Counted from the stretch's first letter, positions 10,909 through 30,884 are shown. The stretch is DNA of 64,000 bases from Antilocapra americana (GCA_007570785.1 ML664199.1:19000970-19064969); one strand, 5' to 3'. The notes: generated by a model not told the origin, from the sequence alone. Translations and numbers: made by a program.

Positions 10909-13140
10909 TGAATAAATAGTACCTTCTTGAATCCTTAGCTGGGAACATGTGAATACTTATAGATTGACTGGCCTATACTTAATGAAGCTGAGAATAATAC
11001 CTCTTTTGATAATAACTTTTTTATATTCACTATTTGGTGTTTGGCATTACACAATGATTTTTATGGAAATAACCATATACTTTTGATGCCTCCATAATAA
11101 GGTCTCATTTCTACTTTTGGTTTGCTAGCCATTCCTAGTAATCTTTCCAGTTACTTTTTTTTTTCTTTAACATATTTGAGCTCACTGCAGCTTTAGAAAT
11201 AGAAGGAAGTGATTTAAAATGTTCAGAGTAAATTAATTTTGCCCTGGCTAATAAGAAAAAATAATAGAAATTTAGTCTATATTTAAATTCTGATGAATTA
11301 GAAAAAAAGAATGGAAATTTAGTCTGTGTTTAAATTCTGTAGACATCACAGAAATTTCAGTTTTGTTTGTTTCAGACCATTTTAGCACTCTAGAAGTATG
11401 CTTTAATGACTCAATAAATAGTTGAGTACCCACTAACTACAGAGTACACAGACACACAATTAAAGCATTTATACAACTACTGAGATGATAGAGGAAAATC
11501 CACTGTCCTGCACATAGATTTTTATTATCCATTAATATATTAAGTTTATTGAGCAACTTCTGTGTGGAGATAGGGTACTGGTCATTGTGATTATGGAGAT
11601 AATAAAAGTCAAGTGCAGTGACCTTAAGGAGCTCCAAGATATGTGAAATATTACTGTCAAATGGGACAGGGCTATGAACCAAAGTCTTATCAGCTCACCT
11701 TGCAGTGAGTGGTCAGGGTAATTGCACCCTCTGTCAAACCAGGAAAGTAGAGTCCCCATGATCATGACTTGTTTTTCAGAGCCAGGATGGAAGCAAGCTT
11801 TTTCAACACTGGTTCCGGAATAAGAGAAAGAATATGAATAAATATGAAGGAACCAGAATCAAGAGAGTGACATCCTGGATCACACCAGTATGGAATAAGA
11901 AAAGCATGGGAACCAGAAAACTATCACTGGAACCACAAACTCAGAGAGCAGAAAACTAGAATAAGAAATAGATTACTCTCTTGATAACTGTGTTGAGCTG
12001 GAACCCTATTGTATTTCATTTATACCGTGACTCTCATAGTACTCCAAAGTGAGTTGCTAACAATTCTCAACAAATTCATTAGGTGACTTCATCAAATCTC
12101 AAGTCTCAAAATCTTTGGGTTATTACAGCTACAAGCTTTATGTAACTGTTGTGGCCACAATTCTGGGTCTGGAGTGAACAAAGTCCTTGGGCCCACAGCT
12201 GATGTTCATCTGGTATGTACCAGTTCTCCTGCATCAGTTATTAACATGCTTCTTTTCTGACCTCCCCAAGCCCCTGGGTCAGCCCTGATGCTCCCTAGGA
12301 TCTACAGCATCTCCTTGCAGCCCAGGAGCTAAAGGATGAGTACCTGGAACAGAAGACCTCCAGGGCCCCAAGCCAAAAAGAAAAAAAAAAAATCACTACA
12401 AAGTGTAAATTACTGGGAACAAGCGCCAGGCCAACAGTTCATGTCTTAATGGATATTATCATATAGTAGAAGCTCATATGAGCTACTCTTAATAATCTTT
12501 TAATTGACAGCACTTAGGAGAGTCCTAACATGTAGCAGGGGCTTAGTAATTGAGAGCTGTTATGATTCACATGCACCCTTAAGGAGTCTTCTTCCTATTG
12601 AGGAGACAAACATGTAAACAGACTTAGCTACATCTGGAGAGAGTGGTCTGTGTTCTAGTCCCGTGTTCTCTGATTCCTCTCTGCCTATCACAGCATGCTC
12701 TCATCTGCCCTGGGCTGTTGTTTGATGTGTCAGAGCCCTCATTTCTGTTTGTGGGCAATTTTATTCTTCCTTGGTGTGCCTACTTAACGTTAAGGGTGGA
12801 ATCTTTACCTGTTGTTTTGCTAAGGAAGATTCAATTTTCCCCATAATGGCCACAAAGCACCTCTGCCAATTTTACTCTCTGTGGGATTGGTGTCTCTGTT
12901 TTCAAGGCGCTGCAGCGTGCTTCTGCTCTCCACTCTGACAGTTCTTTGTCCTCTGGACTGCTGCCCTGGGCCTGCCCATTCTATGTGCTGTTTCTGCTAC
13001 TGTTATTACAGTAGGATGTATCAGGTATTTTTAATGCTATTACTTTTGTTAGAAAGAGTAATTTGCTTTTCAGGGACAGGTGGAAATAGATGTCTTTATA
13101 CTTAGATCACTTGAGGTCTTAAGCTCAGAGAATTTCTTTT
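10909..13140. other. Unique intron-like DNA, no gene recognised
   Basis: AT-rich sequence with occasional homopolymers (for example an A-run at about 12,380-12,391). A weak MIR-like reminder occurs near 12,480-12,560 but is too diverged to call. No exon with paired splice sites was seen. Confidence 0.45.
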
Positions 13141-13154
13141 AAAATCATCACAGG
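13141..13154 (+). repeat. Target-site duplication, left copy, of the L1 at 13,155
   Basis: AAAATCATCACAGG is repeated exactly at 14,975-14,988. The preceding bases are TTTCTTTT, giving a TTTT/AAAA nick site typical for the L1 endonuclease. Confidence 0.95.
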
Positions 13155-14974
13155 GTTCTAAAGAAACAAAAGACTTATATATAGAAAACTATAAAACACT
13201 GATGAAAGAAATCAAAGAGGACACAAATAGATGGAGAAATATACCGTGTTTGTGGATTGGAAGAATCAATATAGTGAAAATGAGTATACTACCCAAAGCA
13301 ATCTATAGATTCAATGCAATCCCTATCAAGCTACCAGAGGTCTTTTTCAGAGAATTAGAACAAATAACTTCACAATTTGTATGGAAATACAAAAAAACCT
13401 CGTATAGCCAAAGCAATCTTGAGAAAGAAGAATGGAACTGGAGGAATCAACCTACCTGACTTTAGGCTATACTACAAATCCACAGTCATTAAGATAGTAT
13501 GGTACTGGCACAAAGACAGAAATATAGATCAATGGAACAAAATAGAAAGCCCAGAGATAAATCCACGCATCTATGGACACCTTATCTTTGACAAAGAAGG
13601 CAAGAATATACAATGGAGAAAAGACAACCTCTTTAACAAGTGGTGCTGGGAAAACCGGACAGCCACTTGTAAAAGAATGAAACTAGAACACTTTCTAACA
13701 CCATACACAAAAATAAACTCAAAATAGATCAAAGATCTAATCATAAGACCAGAAACTATACAACTCCTAGAGGATAACATAGGCAAAACACTCTCCGATA
13801 TAAACCAAAGCGGGATCCTCTATGACCCACCTCCCAGAATATCGGAAATAAAAGCACGAATAAACAAATGGGACCTAATTAAAATTAAAAGCTTCTGCAC
13901 AACAAAGGAAACTATAAGCAAGGTGAAAAGACAGCCTTCAGAATGGGAGAAAATAATAGCCAATGAAGCAACGGACAAACAATCTCAAAAATGTACAAGC
14001 AACTCCTGCAGCTCCATGCTAGAAAAATAAACGACCCAATCAAAAAGTGGGCCAAAGAACTCAACAGACATTTCTCCAAAGAAGACATAAAAATGGCTAA
14101 CAAACACATGAAAAGATGCTCAACATCACTCATTATCAGAGAAATGCAAATCTAAACCACAATGAGGTACCACTTTACACCAGTCAGAATGGCTGCAATC
14201 CAAAAATCTACAAGTAATAAATGCTGGAGAGGATGTGGAGAAAAGGGAACCCTCTTACCCTGTTGGTGGGAATGCAAACTAGTACAGCCACTATGGAAAA
14301 CAGTGTGGAGATTCCTTTAAAAAACTGCAAATAGACCTGCCATATGACCCAGCAATCCCACTGCTGGGCATACACACCGAGGAAACCAGAATTGAAAGAG
14401 ACACGTGTACCCCAATGTTCATCGCCGCATTGTTTACAATAGCCAGGACATGGAAGCAACCTAGATGCCCATCAACTGACGAATGGATAAGAAAGCTGTG
14501 GTACATATACACAATGGAATATTACTCAGCATTGAAAAAAAATTCATTTGAATCAGTTCTACTCAGGTGGACGGAACTGGAGCCTATTATCCAGAGTGAA
14601 GTAAGCCAGAAGGAAAAACAACAATACAGTATACTAACGCATATATATGGAATTTAGAAAGATGGTAATGAGAACCCAACATGCGAGACAGCAAAAGAAA
14701 TGCAGATGTATAGAACAGACTCATGGACTCTGAGGAAGAGGGCAAGGGTGGGATGATATGGGAGAATGGCATTGAAACATGTTAATTATCATATGTGAAA
14801 TCAATCGTCAACCCAGGGCTGATGCTCGGGGCTGGTGCACTGAGATGACCCAGGGGGAGGGAATCGGGAGGGAGGATGGAGGGGGGTCCTGGAGGGGGAG
14901 CATATGTAAATCCATGGCAGTTTCATGTCATTGTATGGCAAAACCAACACAATAAAGAAAAAAATAAATAAAAT
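13155..14974 (+). mobile_element. Ruminant L1, 5'-truncated, with poly(A) tail and target-site duplication
   Basis: About 1.8 kb holding the end of ORF2 and the 3' UTR. It ends in AATAAAGAAAAAAATAAATA. Landmarks are the ORF2 wording CCCAAAGCAATCTATAGATT (reverse-transcriptase to C-terminal region), the conserved GAATGCAAACTAGTACAGCC, the 3' UTR GCGAGACAGCAAAAGAAATG and a G-rich tract near 14,850-14,900. It is flanked by a perfect 14-bp duplication, so both ends are exact. The same 3' end recurs at 44,549 and 45,551. Inactive: only the C-terminal part of ORF2 is present, and it is broken. Confidence 0.97.
13202..13727 (+). pseudogene. L1 ORF2 C-terminal fragment, frameshifted
   Basis: Two overlapping frames (13,202-13,459 and 13,377-13,727) carry consecutive parts of the L1 ORF2 protein, the enzyme with endonuclease and reverse transcriptase that copies L1 RNA into DNA. 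The first has [20 protein letters not shown] and the second has [19 protein letters not shown]. The frame changes in an A-run at about 13,388-13,396. The second frame then ends at a TAG (13,725) where the family normally continues with a Trp codon. This is the post-RT C-terminal region, so neither catalytic domain is included. Confidence 0.92.
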
Positions 14975-14988
14975 AAAATCATCACAGG
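14975..14988 (+). repeat. Target-site duplication, right copy, of the L1 at 13,155
   Basis: Exact second copy of AAAATCATCACAGG, directly after the A-rich tail. Confidence 0.95.
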
Positions 14989-15082
14989 CTCCATCACATG
15001 TGGGCAACTTGTCTTCACATGCAAAATGCAGAGATCCACTAGCAATTTTGCTTTGCGGTTTCCCCAACTTCTTTCGCTACAT

Positions 15083-15300
15083 CAGGATTTCTCAACCTGA
15101 GCACTATTGACAGGTGGGGCTGATAATTCTGTTGTAATGGGCTGTCCCTGTCCTGTGCATTGTCAGATATTCAGCAGCATCCTTGTCCTCTACCAACTAG
15201 ATTCCCATAGAAGCTGCCCAGTTTTGACAACTAAAAATATCTGTAGGCCTCTTTGCCAAATATCTCCTGCTGGGGGCCAAATCACCTCAGTTGAGAACTG
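15083..15300. mobile_element. MER5A-like hAT (Charlie) DNA transposon, non-autonomous
   Basis: Ends are short inverted repeats: CAGGATTTCTCAACC at the left and GGTT- or AGTTGAGAACTG-like sequence at the right. The interior has the MER5A idioms GAGCACTATTGACA, GTGCATTGTCAGATATTCAGC, CCTTGTCCTCTACC and GCTGGGGGCCAAATC. The flanking 8-mers CGCTACAT (15,075-15,082) and CTCTAAAT (15,301-15,308) match at 6 of 8 positions, as expected for an old hAT target duplication. Confidence 0.88.
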
Positions 15301-15394
15301 CTCTAAATAATAAACATGTCAAAGTAGATTGACAAACAAGTTATAAAATGTGTTGACAAGCAAAGCTAAAACATTTGTGATAATGACAGCAATT

Positions 15395-15590
15395 ACTTAG
15401 CACTTACTGTGGGCCAGGCATTGTTGTAAAGCTCTTTTCATGGAAGTAACCAAACCTGTAGACTGATGTTCCATTGTAGCATCACTGTCCACATTTTATA
15501 GACTAGGAAACTGAGGCACCAGAGAGGTTGGTCATGCCACTGCTAAGTGTCAGATTAAGACTCTGAACCTAAGCATTGTGATTCTATAGT
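15395..15590 (-). mobile_element. MIR SINE
   Basis: The reverse-complement MIR signature is clear: TTAGCACTTACTGTGGGCCAG, the core AGACTAGGAAACTGAGGCAC, then AGAGAGGTTGG and the tRNA-like end. It is diverged, as expected of this ancient mammalian family. Confidence 0.88.
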
Positions 15591-16671
15591 CAACAATACA
15601 AACTTACTGTGCTTTTCTTTCAACAAAAATTTATTGGAATGGAAATATACTTGGCATCATATGGGATATTATCTTTGGTAGATACTTAGTAAATATATGT
15701 GAAGTGAATAAATGAATACCTGTAAATCTAGGAAATTATCTAATATTTTTAAATAGTATTGAATAGATTCTTTAATTTAAATAAGAAGTGCTTTTCTCTG
15801 AATACAGTCAACTATTATCTATTAGACCAAAGCAGAGGGTCTGTTAGCATTTCTAAGTCTATTCACAGGAATCCCTTGGAAAAGACTTGTCAAAGTGACC
15901 TTTAAAATCTCTTCTTATCTGAGCATTTGTTTGTGTGCTATTACAGTATTGCAATATGTCAGAATGAAGACTGATCAAACTGAGCAAAATATTATTTTCG
16001 AAAGCATCTGCCCTTGCCATATAATAAGGAAAAAGAGAATTCATCCTCACTCTTCAACTAGGTATGCATTCTCATGAGGTATGAGGCATACAGTTTGATA
16101 GTTTGACCTAGCTTCAGGATTTATAAAAAATTAAACATCTTTAACTAACAGGAAACCACTTTAGCCGATCAATCTTAAGGCTTTCATAGTTGGCTTTCTA
16201 TAATAGGTAAGGGAGCTGGGCTCTAATGTTTGTTACAAATGTATTACATCTGATTTATATCAAAGTGGGAGGCATATATTTATGATAAAATATAAAAACA
16301 TTCTCCTATTCATGTTAAAGACTTTTTAAAAATGTACTTCTATGAGGCAAAATGTTGGAAGCTTCTAGAGTGTCAATTAAATATAATTTTATTAAAACTA
16401 GTAAAATATAACTATAAAATAATAAGATAATCACAAAAGCTTTATCTTGCTAGTTCTCTTAAATCTCACATTGTGAATTGCAATAATTTTCTTCCAGGAC
16501 CATAAGTAGTAAGTATTCTGAACCATAAGTATTTTCTTTTTGTTTAGATGATCTTTTAAAAATTTGAATGGTTTCATATTTTTCCTTAATTTTGAAGGTC
16601 AGTTATTTTAAGGACAATAATAGAAAGTATCCCAAATTTCCAGATATCATGTCATAAAAGAAGGGTAGTAG
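15591..16671. other. Unique AT-rich DNA, nothing recognised
   Basis: No exon, RNA gene or transposon identified. Small open frames on both strands at 15,859-16,077 overlap each other and show no protein-like pattern. Confidence 0.45.
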
Positions 16672-16673
16672 AG

Positions 16674-16757
16674 ATTTCCCTGGTGGCTCAGTGGTTGGGA
16701 CTCAGTGCTTCCAATGTAGGGGGTGTGGGTTCAATCCCTGATTGGGGAGCTAGGATC
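16674..16757 (+). mobile_element. tRNA-Glu-derived SINE head (Bov-tA/CHR type)
   Basis: AGATTTCCCTGGTGGCTCAG opens the element. A pol III A-box-like TGGCTCAGTGG (16,684-16,694) and B-box-like GGTTCAATCCC (16,728-16,738) are both preserved. Only the tRNA-derived part is present. It abuts the truncated 3' side of the next L1. Confidence 0.85.
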
Positions 16758-16781
16758 ATGCATGCATAGTTACCGTATCTT

Positions 16782-18460
16782 TTGTATACATTCATCTGTC
16801 AGTCAGCACTTAGCTTGCTTCTATATCCTGGCTATTGTAAATAATGCTGCTATGAACATTGGAGGGTATCTTTTTGAATTAATGTTTTTGTTTTCTTAAG
16901 ATATATATTCAGGAGTGGAATTGCTGGATCCTGTGGTAGTTCTCTTTTTAGTTTATTAAAGAACCTCCGTACCATTTTCCGTAGTGGATTAATCAATTTA
17001 CATGCCTAGCAACAGTGCACAAAGGTTCCCTTTTCTCCACATTCGCACCAGTGTTAGTTGTGGTCTTTTTGATGATAGCCTTTCTAACAAATGTGAGCAG
17101 GATGACCTCTTTGTGGTTTTGATTTGCATTTCTCTGATAACTAGTGATGTTGAGCATCTTTTCATATGCCTGCTCGCCAACTGTGTGTCTTTGGAGAAAT
17201 ATCTATTTAGGTCTTCTGTCCATTTTTTAATCAGGTTTTTTCTGATACTGAGTTTTATGAGCTTTTATATATGAGCTTTTAAAACTCATATATATATATA
17301 TATAAGAGTTTTAAATATTTTGAATATTGGCTCCTATTTGGCATATAATTTGCAAATATTTTTTCCCATTATGTATCTTTTCATTTTGTCAATGGGTTCC
17401 TTTGTTGTACCAAAGTTTTTAAGTTTAATTAGGTCCTATTTGTTTATGTTTATTTTTGTTTCCTTTACCTTAGGAGACAGATCCAAAAAACATTGCTGAT
17501 TCATGTCAAAAAGTGTTCTGCCAATGTTTTCATCTATTGTTATGGTGTCTGATCTTACATTTAGGTTTTAATCCATTTTGAGTTTATTTTTACTTATATG
17601 GTGTAAGTAAATGTTCTAATTTCACTGTTTCACATGTAGCTGTTCAGTTTTTTTTAGCACCATTTATTGAAGAGACTGTCTTTTCCCCATTGTATATTAT
17701 TAACTCCTTTGTCATAGATTGATTGACCATAAGTGTATGGGTGTACTTCTGGGCCCTCTATTCTGTTCCATTGATCTAAGTGTCTGTTTTTGTGCCAGTA
17801 TTATACTGTTTTGATAACTGTGGCTTTATAGTATAGTCTGAATTCAAGGCACATGATAGCTCCAGTGTTGTTCTGTTTTGTCAAGATTTCTTTAGCTATT
17901 AAACCTTTTGTGGTTCCATATACATTTTAGGGTTATTTGTTCTAATTTTGTGAAAAATGTCACAGATATTCTGATAGGGATTGCATTAGGACTGCAGATT
18001 ACTTTGAGTAGTATGGACATTTTGACAATATTACTTTTTTTTCCCAATTCATGAACACAGGATATATTTCCATTTCTTTGTATCATCTTCAATTTCCTTC
18101 ATCAGAGTGTTATAATTTTCAGAGTACAGGTCTTCTACCTCCTTGGTTAAGTTTACTCCTGGGTAGTTTACTCTTTTTGCTGCAGTTTTCAATGTGACTG
18201 TTTTCTTGCTGTCTCTTTCTGATAGTTCATTATTAGTGAATAGACAAGCAACAGATTTCTGTGTATAAATCCTGTATCCTGCAGCCTCACTTAATTCACT
18301 GGTGAGCTTTAGTAGTTTTTTGGTGATGTGTAGGATTTTCTCTGTATAGTATCATGCCATCTGCACACAGTGACACTTTTCTTTCTTTCTTTTCAATTAG
18401 CATTTTAATTTCATTTTTCTTGCTGACATAGTTAGCCTATTTTTGTTTGTTTGTTTTGGG
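16782..18460 (-). mobile_element. Old L1 LINE, antisense, truncated at both ends
   Basis: Reverse-complement ORF2 sequence: TCCTGGCTATTGTAAATAATGCTGC, GAGCATCTTTTCATATGCC, CCCATTGTATATTATTAACTCC, GTTCCATTGATCTAAGTG and TTCATGAACACAGGATAT occur in the order expected for the last third of ORF2. Many stops and indels remain. The element lacks its 3' UTR and poly(A) end. A (TA)n palindrome sits inside at about 17,267-17,316. Confidence 0.92.
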
Positions 18461-19230
18461 TGGTACTTTTAGCCTATGTTATGCTGAGGTGTGCTTTTGT
18501 TTCCTGATCTAGGGTATTTGTTTGTAGTAGTAGAATTTGTGACTTCTATAATGAGTACTTACCACATATTAAGTGATCTATAATTTACTTCTGGTACAGT
18601 CTGGGTGTGCAGCATTCCTTTGCTATTAACAAAAGAGCAAAGTTAAGTAACATGCAAAATACTAAATAAATACTAAATGGAATACTAAATACTAAATAAT
18701 TTTCAGATTAACTGTATAGAAAGTAGCTGATTAGTACACAGATTTCCATAGCAGGATCATTCATGCATGCTTTTTAGGAAAAAAAATGAATTTGAATTTT
18801 TGGAAAACTGCAGAAAACAAAGCAAAAGAGAATTCCTCAGAAAACAGGAAACAACTTTATTAAGGTGGATGGGAATTGTTCTCCCAATTCCTGACTAGAA
18901 TTTGGGTGTCCCCACTTCAGGTTCTGAATTGGCCAGAAATCAACCGGAATTACTGATGATTGTAATCAACCAGATTACTGAAGATGATGAATCTATCTTC
19001 AAAAAATAGCATGACTGACAACTGTAGAGCAAGCAGAAAACCTTCATTATATTTTACTTAAAGGTCAACAATGATGGCCAGTCTAGAACACATTTTTCCA
19101 TGACCTGATTTAAAACAAGAAAGTTGCTGAAATGAGTAGAAATTCAATAATCCTGATTCTAAAAGAGTACCTTTTCCTTTAAAATGGCATCATCAAGTAG
19201 TTTATTCATCTGTGAAAATCTGGCCCATAT
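18461..19230. other. Unique DNA, nothing recognised
   Basis: Short direct repeats of ACTAAATA occur at about 18,660-18,700. No exon or transposon recognised otherwise. Confidence 0.45.
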
Positions 19231-20069
19231 CAGCTCAGTTCAGTTCAGTCGCTTAGTTGTGTCTGACTCTTTGCGACTCCCTGGACTGTAGCACGCCAGG
19301 CCTCCCTGTCCATCACCAACTCCCAGTTTACTCAAACTCATGTCCATTGAATTGGTGATGACATCCAACCATCTCATCTTCTGCTGTCCCCTTCTCCTCC
19401 CACCTTCAAACTTTCCCAGCATCAGGGACTTTTCAAATGAGTCAGTACTTCGCATCAGGTGGCCAAAGTGTTGGAGCTTCAGCTTCAACATCAGTTCTTC
19501 CAATGAATATTCAGGACTGATTTCCTTTAGGATGGGCTGGCTGGATCTCCTTGCAGTCCAAGGGACTCTCAAGAGTCTTCTCTAACACCACAGTTCAAAA
19601 GCATCAATTCTTTGGCACTCAGCTTTCTTTATAGTCCAGCTCTCACATGCATACATGACTACTAGAAAAACCATAGCCTTGACTAGAGAGACCTTTGTTG
19701 GCAAAGTAATGTCTCTGCTTTTTAATATGCTGTCTAGTTTGGTCATAGCTTTTCTTCCAAGGAGCAAGGATGTTTATATTAATGGCTGCAGTCACCATCT
19801 GCAGTGATTTTGGAGCACCCCAAAATAAAGTCAGCCACAGTTTCCACTGTTTCCTGATCTATTTGCCATGAAGTGATGGGACCAGATGCCATGATCATCA
19901 TTTTATGAATGTTGAGTTTTAAGCCAACTTTTTCACTCTCCTCTTTCACTTTCATCCAGAGGCTCTTTAGTTCTTTTTCACTTTCTGCTATAATGTTGGT
20001 GTCATCTGCATATCTGAGCTTATTGATATTTCTCCCAGCAATCTTGATTCCAGCTTGTGCTTCATCAAG

Positions 20070-20897
20070 TCAAGCATTTCGTATGATGTAATCTGCGTAT
20101 AAGTTAAATAAGTAGGGTGACAGTATACAGCCTTGACACACTCCTTTCCCTTTTTGGAACCAGTCTACTGTTCCATGTCCAGTTCCAACCTTTGCTTCCT
20201 GACCTGTATACAGATTTCTCCGGAGGAAGTTCAGGTGGTCTGGTATTCCCGTCTCTTGAAGAATTTTCCAGAGTTTGTGGTGACCCACACAGTCAAAGGC
20301 TTTGGCATAGTCAATAAAGCAGAAATAGATGTTTTTCTGGAACTCTTTTGCCTTTTCAATAATCCAGTGGATGTTCGCAATTTGATCTCTGGTTCCTCTG
20401 CCTTTTCTAAAACCAGCTTGCATTTCTGGACGTTCACGGTTCATGTACTGTTGAAGCCTGGCTTGGAGAATTTTGAGCGTTATTTTACAAGCATATGAGA
20501 TGACTGCAATTGTGTGGAAGTTTGAGCATTCTTTGGCATTGCCTTTCTTTGAGATTGGTATGAAAACTGACCTTTTCCAGTCCTGTGGCCACTGCTGAGT
20601 TTTCCAAATTTGCTGGCATATTGAGTGCAGCACTTTCACAGCATTGTCTTTCAGGATTTGAAATGACTCAACTGGAATTCCATCACTTCCACTAGCTTTG
20701 TTTGTAGTGATGCTTCCTAAGACCCACTTGACTTCACATTCCAGGATGTCTTGCTCTAGGTGAGTGATCATACCATCATCATCATCTGGGTCATGAAAAT
20801 CTTTTTTGTATAGTTCTTCTGTGTATTCTTGTCGCCTCTTCTTAATATTTTCTGTCTCTGTGAGGTCCATACCATTTCTGTCCTTTATTGTGCCCAT
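20070..20897 (-). pseudogene. BovB reverse-transcriptase fragment, longest surviving frame (275 codons)
   Basis: This is the central part of the BovB ORF, which would copy BovB RNA at a nicked target. Visible RT motifs in order are SGSDGIPVESFQ (fingers), QAGFRKGRGTRDQIANIHW, IDYAKAFDCVGHHKLW (motif A, catalytic Asp in the DYAKAFD block) and GVCQGCILSPYLFNLYADYI (motif B). The frame stops just after this at 20,070. The catalytic YADD box is still present on the minus strand at 20,001-20,012, but only after the stop. The active site is therefore intact in sequence but split by a premature stop. The Met at the right end is not the native start; the ORF normally continues upstream into the endonuclease. 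Confidence 0.93.
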
Positions 20898-21867
20898 CTT
20901 GGCATGAAATGTTCCCTTGGGTATCTCTAATTTTCTTGAAGAGCTCTCTAGTTTTTCCCATTTTATTGTTTTCCTCTATTTCTTTGCACTGATCACTGAG
21001 GAAGGCTTTCTTATCTCTCCTTGCTATTGTTGGGAACTCTGCATTCAAATGGGTATATCTTTGCTTTTCTCCTTTGCTTTTCACTTCTCTTCTTTTCACA
21101 GCTATTTGTAAGGCCACCTCACAAAGCCATTTTTCTTTTTTGCATTTCTTTTTCTTGGGGATAGTCTTGATCCCTGTCTCCTGTACAGTGTCACAAACCT
21201 CCATCCATAGTTCTTCGGGCATTCTATCAGATGTAATCCCTTGAATCTATTTCTCACTTCCACTGTATAATTGTAAGGGATTTGATTTAGGTCATACCTG
21301 AATGGTCTAGTGGTTTTCCCCACTTTCTTCAATTTAAGTCTGAATTTGGCAATAAGGAGTTCATGATCTGTGCCACAGTCAACTCCTGGTTTTGTTTTTG
21401 CTGACTATATAGAGCTTCTCCATCTTTGGCTGCAAAGAATATAATCAGTCTGATTTCGGTATTGACCATCTGGTGATGTCCATGTGTATTATCTTCTCTT
21501 GTGTTGGTAGAGGGTGTTTGCTATGACTGGTGCATTCTTTTGGCAAAATGCCATTAGCCTTTGTCCTGCTTCATTCTGTACTCCAAGGCCAAATTTGCCT
21601 GTTACTCCAGGTATCTCTTGACTTCCTACTTTTGCATTCCAGTCCCCTGTAATGAAAAGGACATCCATTTTGGGTGTTAGTTTTAGAAGGTCTTATAGGT
21701 CTTCATAGAACCTTTCAACTTCAGCTTCTTCAGCCTTACTGGTTCGGGCATAGACTTGGATTATTGTGATATTGAATGGTTTACCTTGAAAACGAATGGA
21801 GATCATTCTGTCGTTTTTGAGATTGCATCCAAGTACTGTATTTCGGACTCTTTGTTGACTGTGATGG

Positions 21868-22107
21868 CTACTCCATTTCTTCTAAGGGATCTTGCCCACA
21901 GTAGTAGATATAATGATCATCTGAGTTAAATTTACCCATTCTAGTCCATTTTAGTTTGCTGATTCCTGAAATGTCAACATTCACTCTTGCCATCTCCAGT
22001 TCGACCACTTCCAATTTGCCTTGATTCATGGACCTAACATTCCAGGTTCCCATGCAATATTGTTCTTTATAGCATTGGACTTTGCTTTTATCACCGATCA
22101 CATCCAT
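21868..22107 (-). pseudogene. BovB endonuclease N-terminal fragment
   Basis: The frame contains GTWNVRSMNQGKLEVV followed by VDISGISKLKWTRMGKF. This is the start of the RTE-type APE-like endonuclease, which nicks target DNA to prime reverse transcription. The Asn-Val-Arg block is the conserved first motif of this family. The frame ends shortly after (GQDPLEEME). The downstream endonuclease part (to about 21,250) lies in other frames, so the domain is broken. Confidence 0.88.
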
Positions 22108-22280
22108 AGCTGGGCATCAATTTTGCTTTGGCTCCGTCTCTTCATTCTTTCTGGAGTTATTTCTCCACTGATCTCCAGTAACATATTTGGCACAACCAAC
22201 CTGGTGAGTTCATCTTTCTGTGTCCTATCTTTTTCCCTTTTCATACTCTTCATGGGGTTCTCAAGGCAAGAATTCATATA

Positions 22281-26348
<4,068 letters not shown>

Positions 26349-26358
26349 TTATTAATCT
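26349..26358 (+). repeat. Target-site duplication, left copy, of the Bov-A2
   Basis: TTATTAATCT, repeated exactly at 26,644-26,653 on the far side of the SINE. Confidence 0.9.
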
Positions 26359-26643
26359 GCTGCTGCTACTGCTGCTGCTAAGTCGCTTCAGTCGTGTCCG
26401 ACTCTGTGCGACCCCATAGAGGGCAGCCCACCAGGCTCCCCTGTCCCTGAGATTTTCCAGGCAAGAACACTGGAGTGGGTTGCCATTTCCTTCTCCAATG
26501 CATGAAACGGAAAAGTGAAAGTGAAGTCTTTCAGTCATGTCCGACTCTTAAGAGACCCCATGGACTGCAGCCTACCAGGCTCCTCTGTCCATGGGATTTT
26601 CCAGGCAAGAGGACTGGAGTGGGGTGCCAATGCCTTCTCCAAA
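26359..26643 (-). mobile_element. Bov-A2 SINE, complete, with target-site duplication
   Basis: On the plus strand it opens with the GCTGCTGCTACTGCTGCTGC repeat, the reverse of the CAG-rich Bov-A2 tail. Two Bov-A monomers in the same orientation follow, each with TCAGTCGTGTCCGACTC or TCAGTCATGTCCGACTC and TTTTCCAGGCAAGA. Bov-A2 is a dimer of the BovB-derived A unit. The 10-bp duplication TTATTAATCT bounds it exactly. Low divergence between the monomers suggests a fairly young insertion. Confidence 0.96.
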
Positions 26644-26653
26644 TTATTAATCT

Positions 26654-30884
<4,231 letters not shown>

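Larger units (their letters stand above)
19231..22280 (-). mobile_element. BovB (RTE clade) LINE, near full length, decayed
   Basis: About 3.05 kb against roughly 3.2 kb for complete BovB. On the minus strand the element begins near 22,280 in the known 5' region (ATGGGGTTCTCAAGGCAAGA on the plus strand). It passes through an apurinic endonuclease-like region (about 22,107-21,250) and the reverse transcriptase (about 20,900-19,900), and ends at 19,231 with the GTTCAGTTCAG terminus. The ORF is split by several stops and frameshifts, so it cannot move. BovB supplies the machinery for Bov-tA and Bov-A SINEs. The family is known for horizontal spread between reptiles and ruminants. No convincing target duplication: only CATAT is shared by the flanks. 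Confidence 0.96.

Noticed and set aside
16684..16738. tRNA gene (A-box and B-box)
   Set aside because: The boxes belong to the tRNA-derived head of a SINE. It cannot fold into a full cloverleaf with an intact anticodon arm.
26359..26385. GCT/GCTACT triplet repeat as an expandable coding repeat
   Set aside because: It is the normal tail of a Bov-A2 SINE, not a coding tract.
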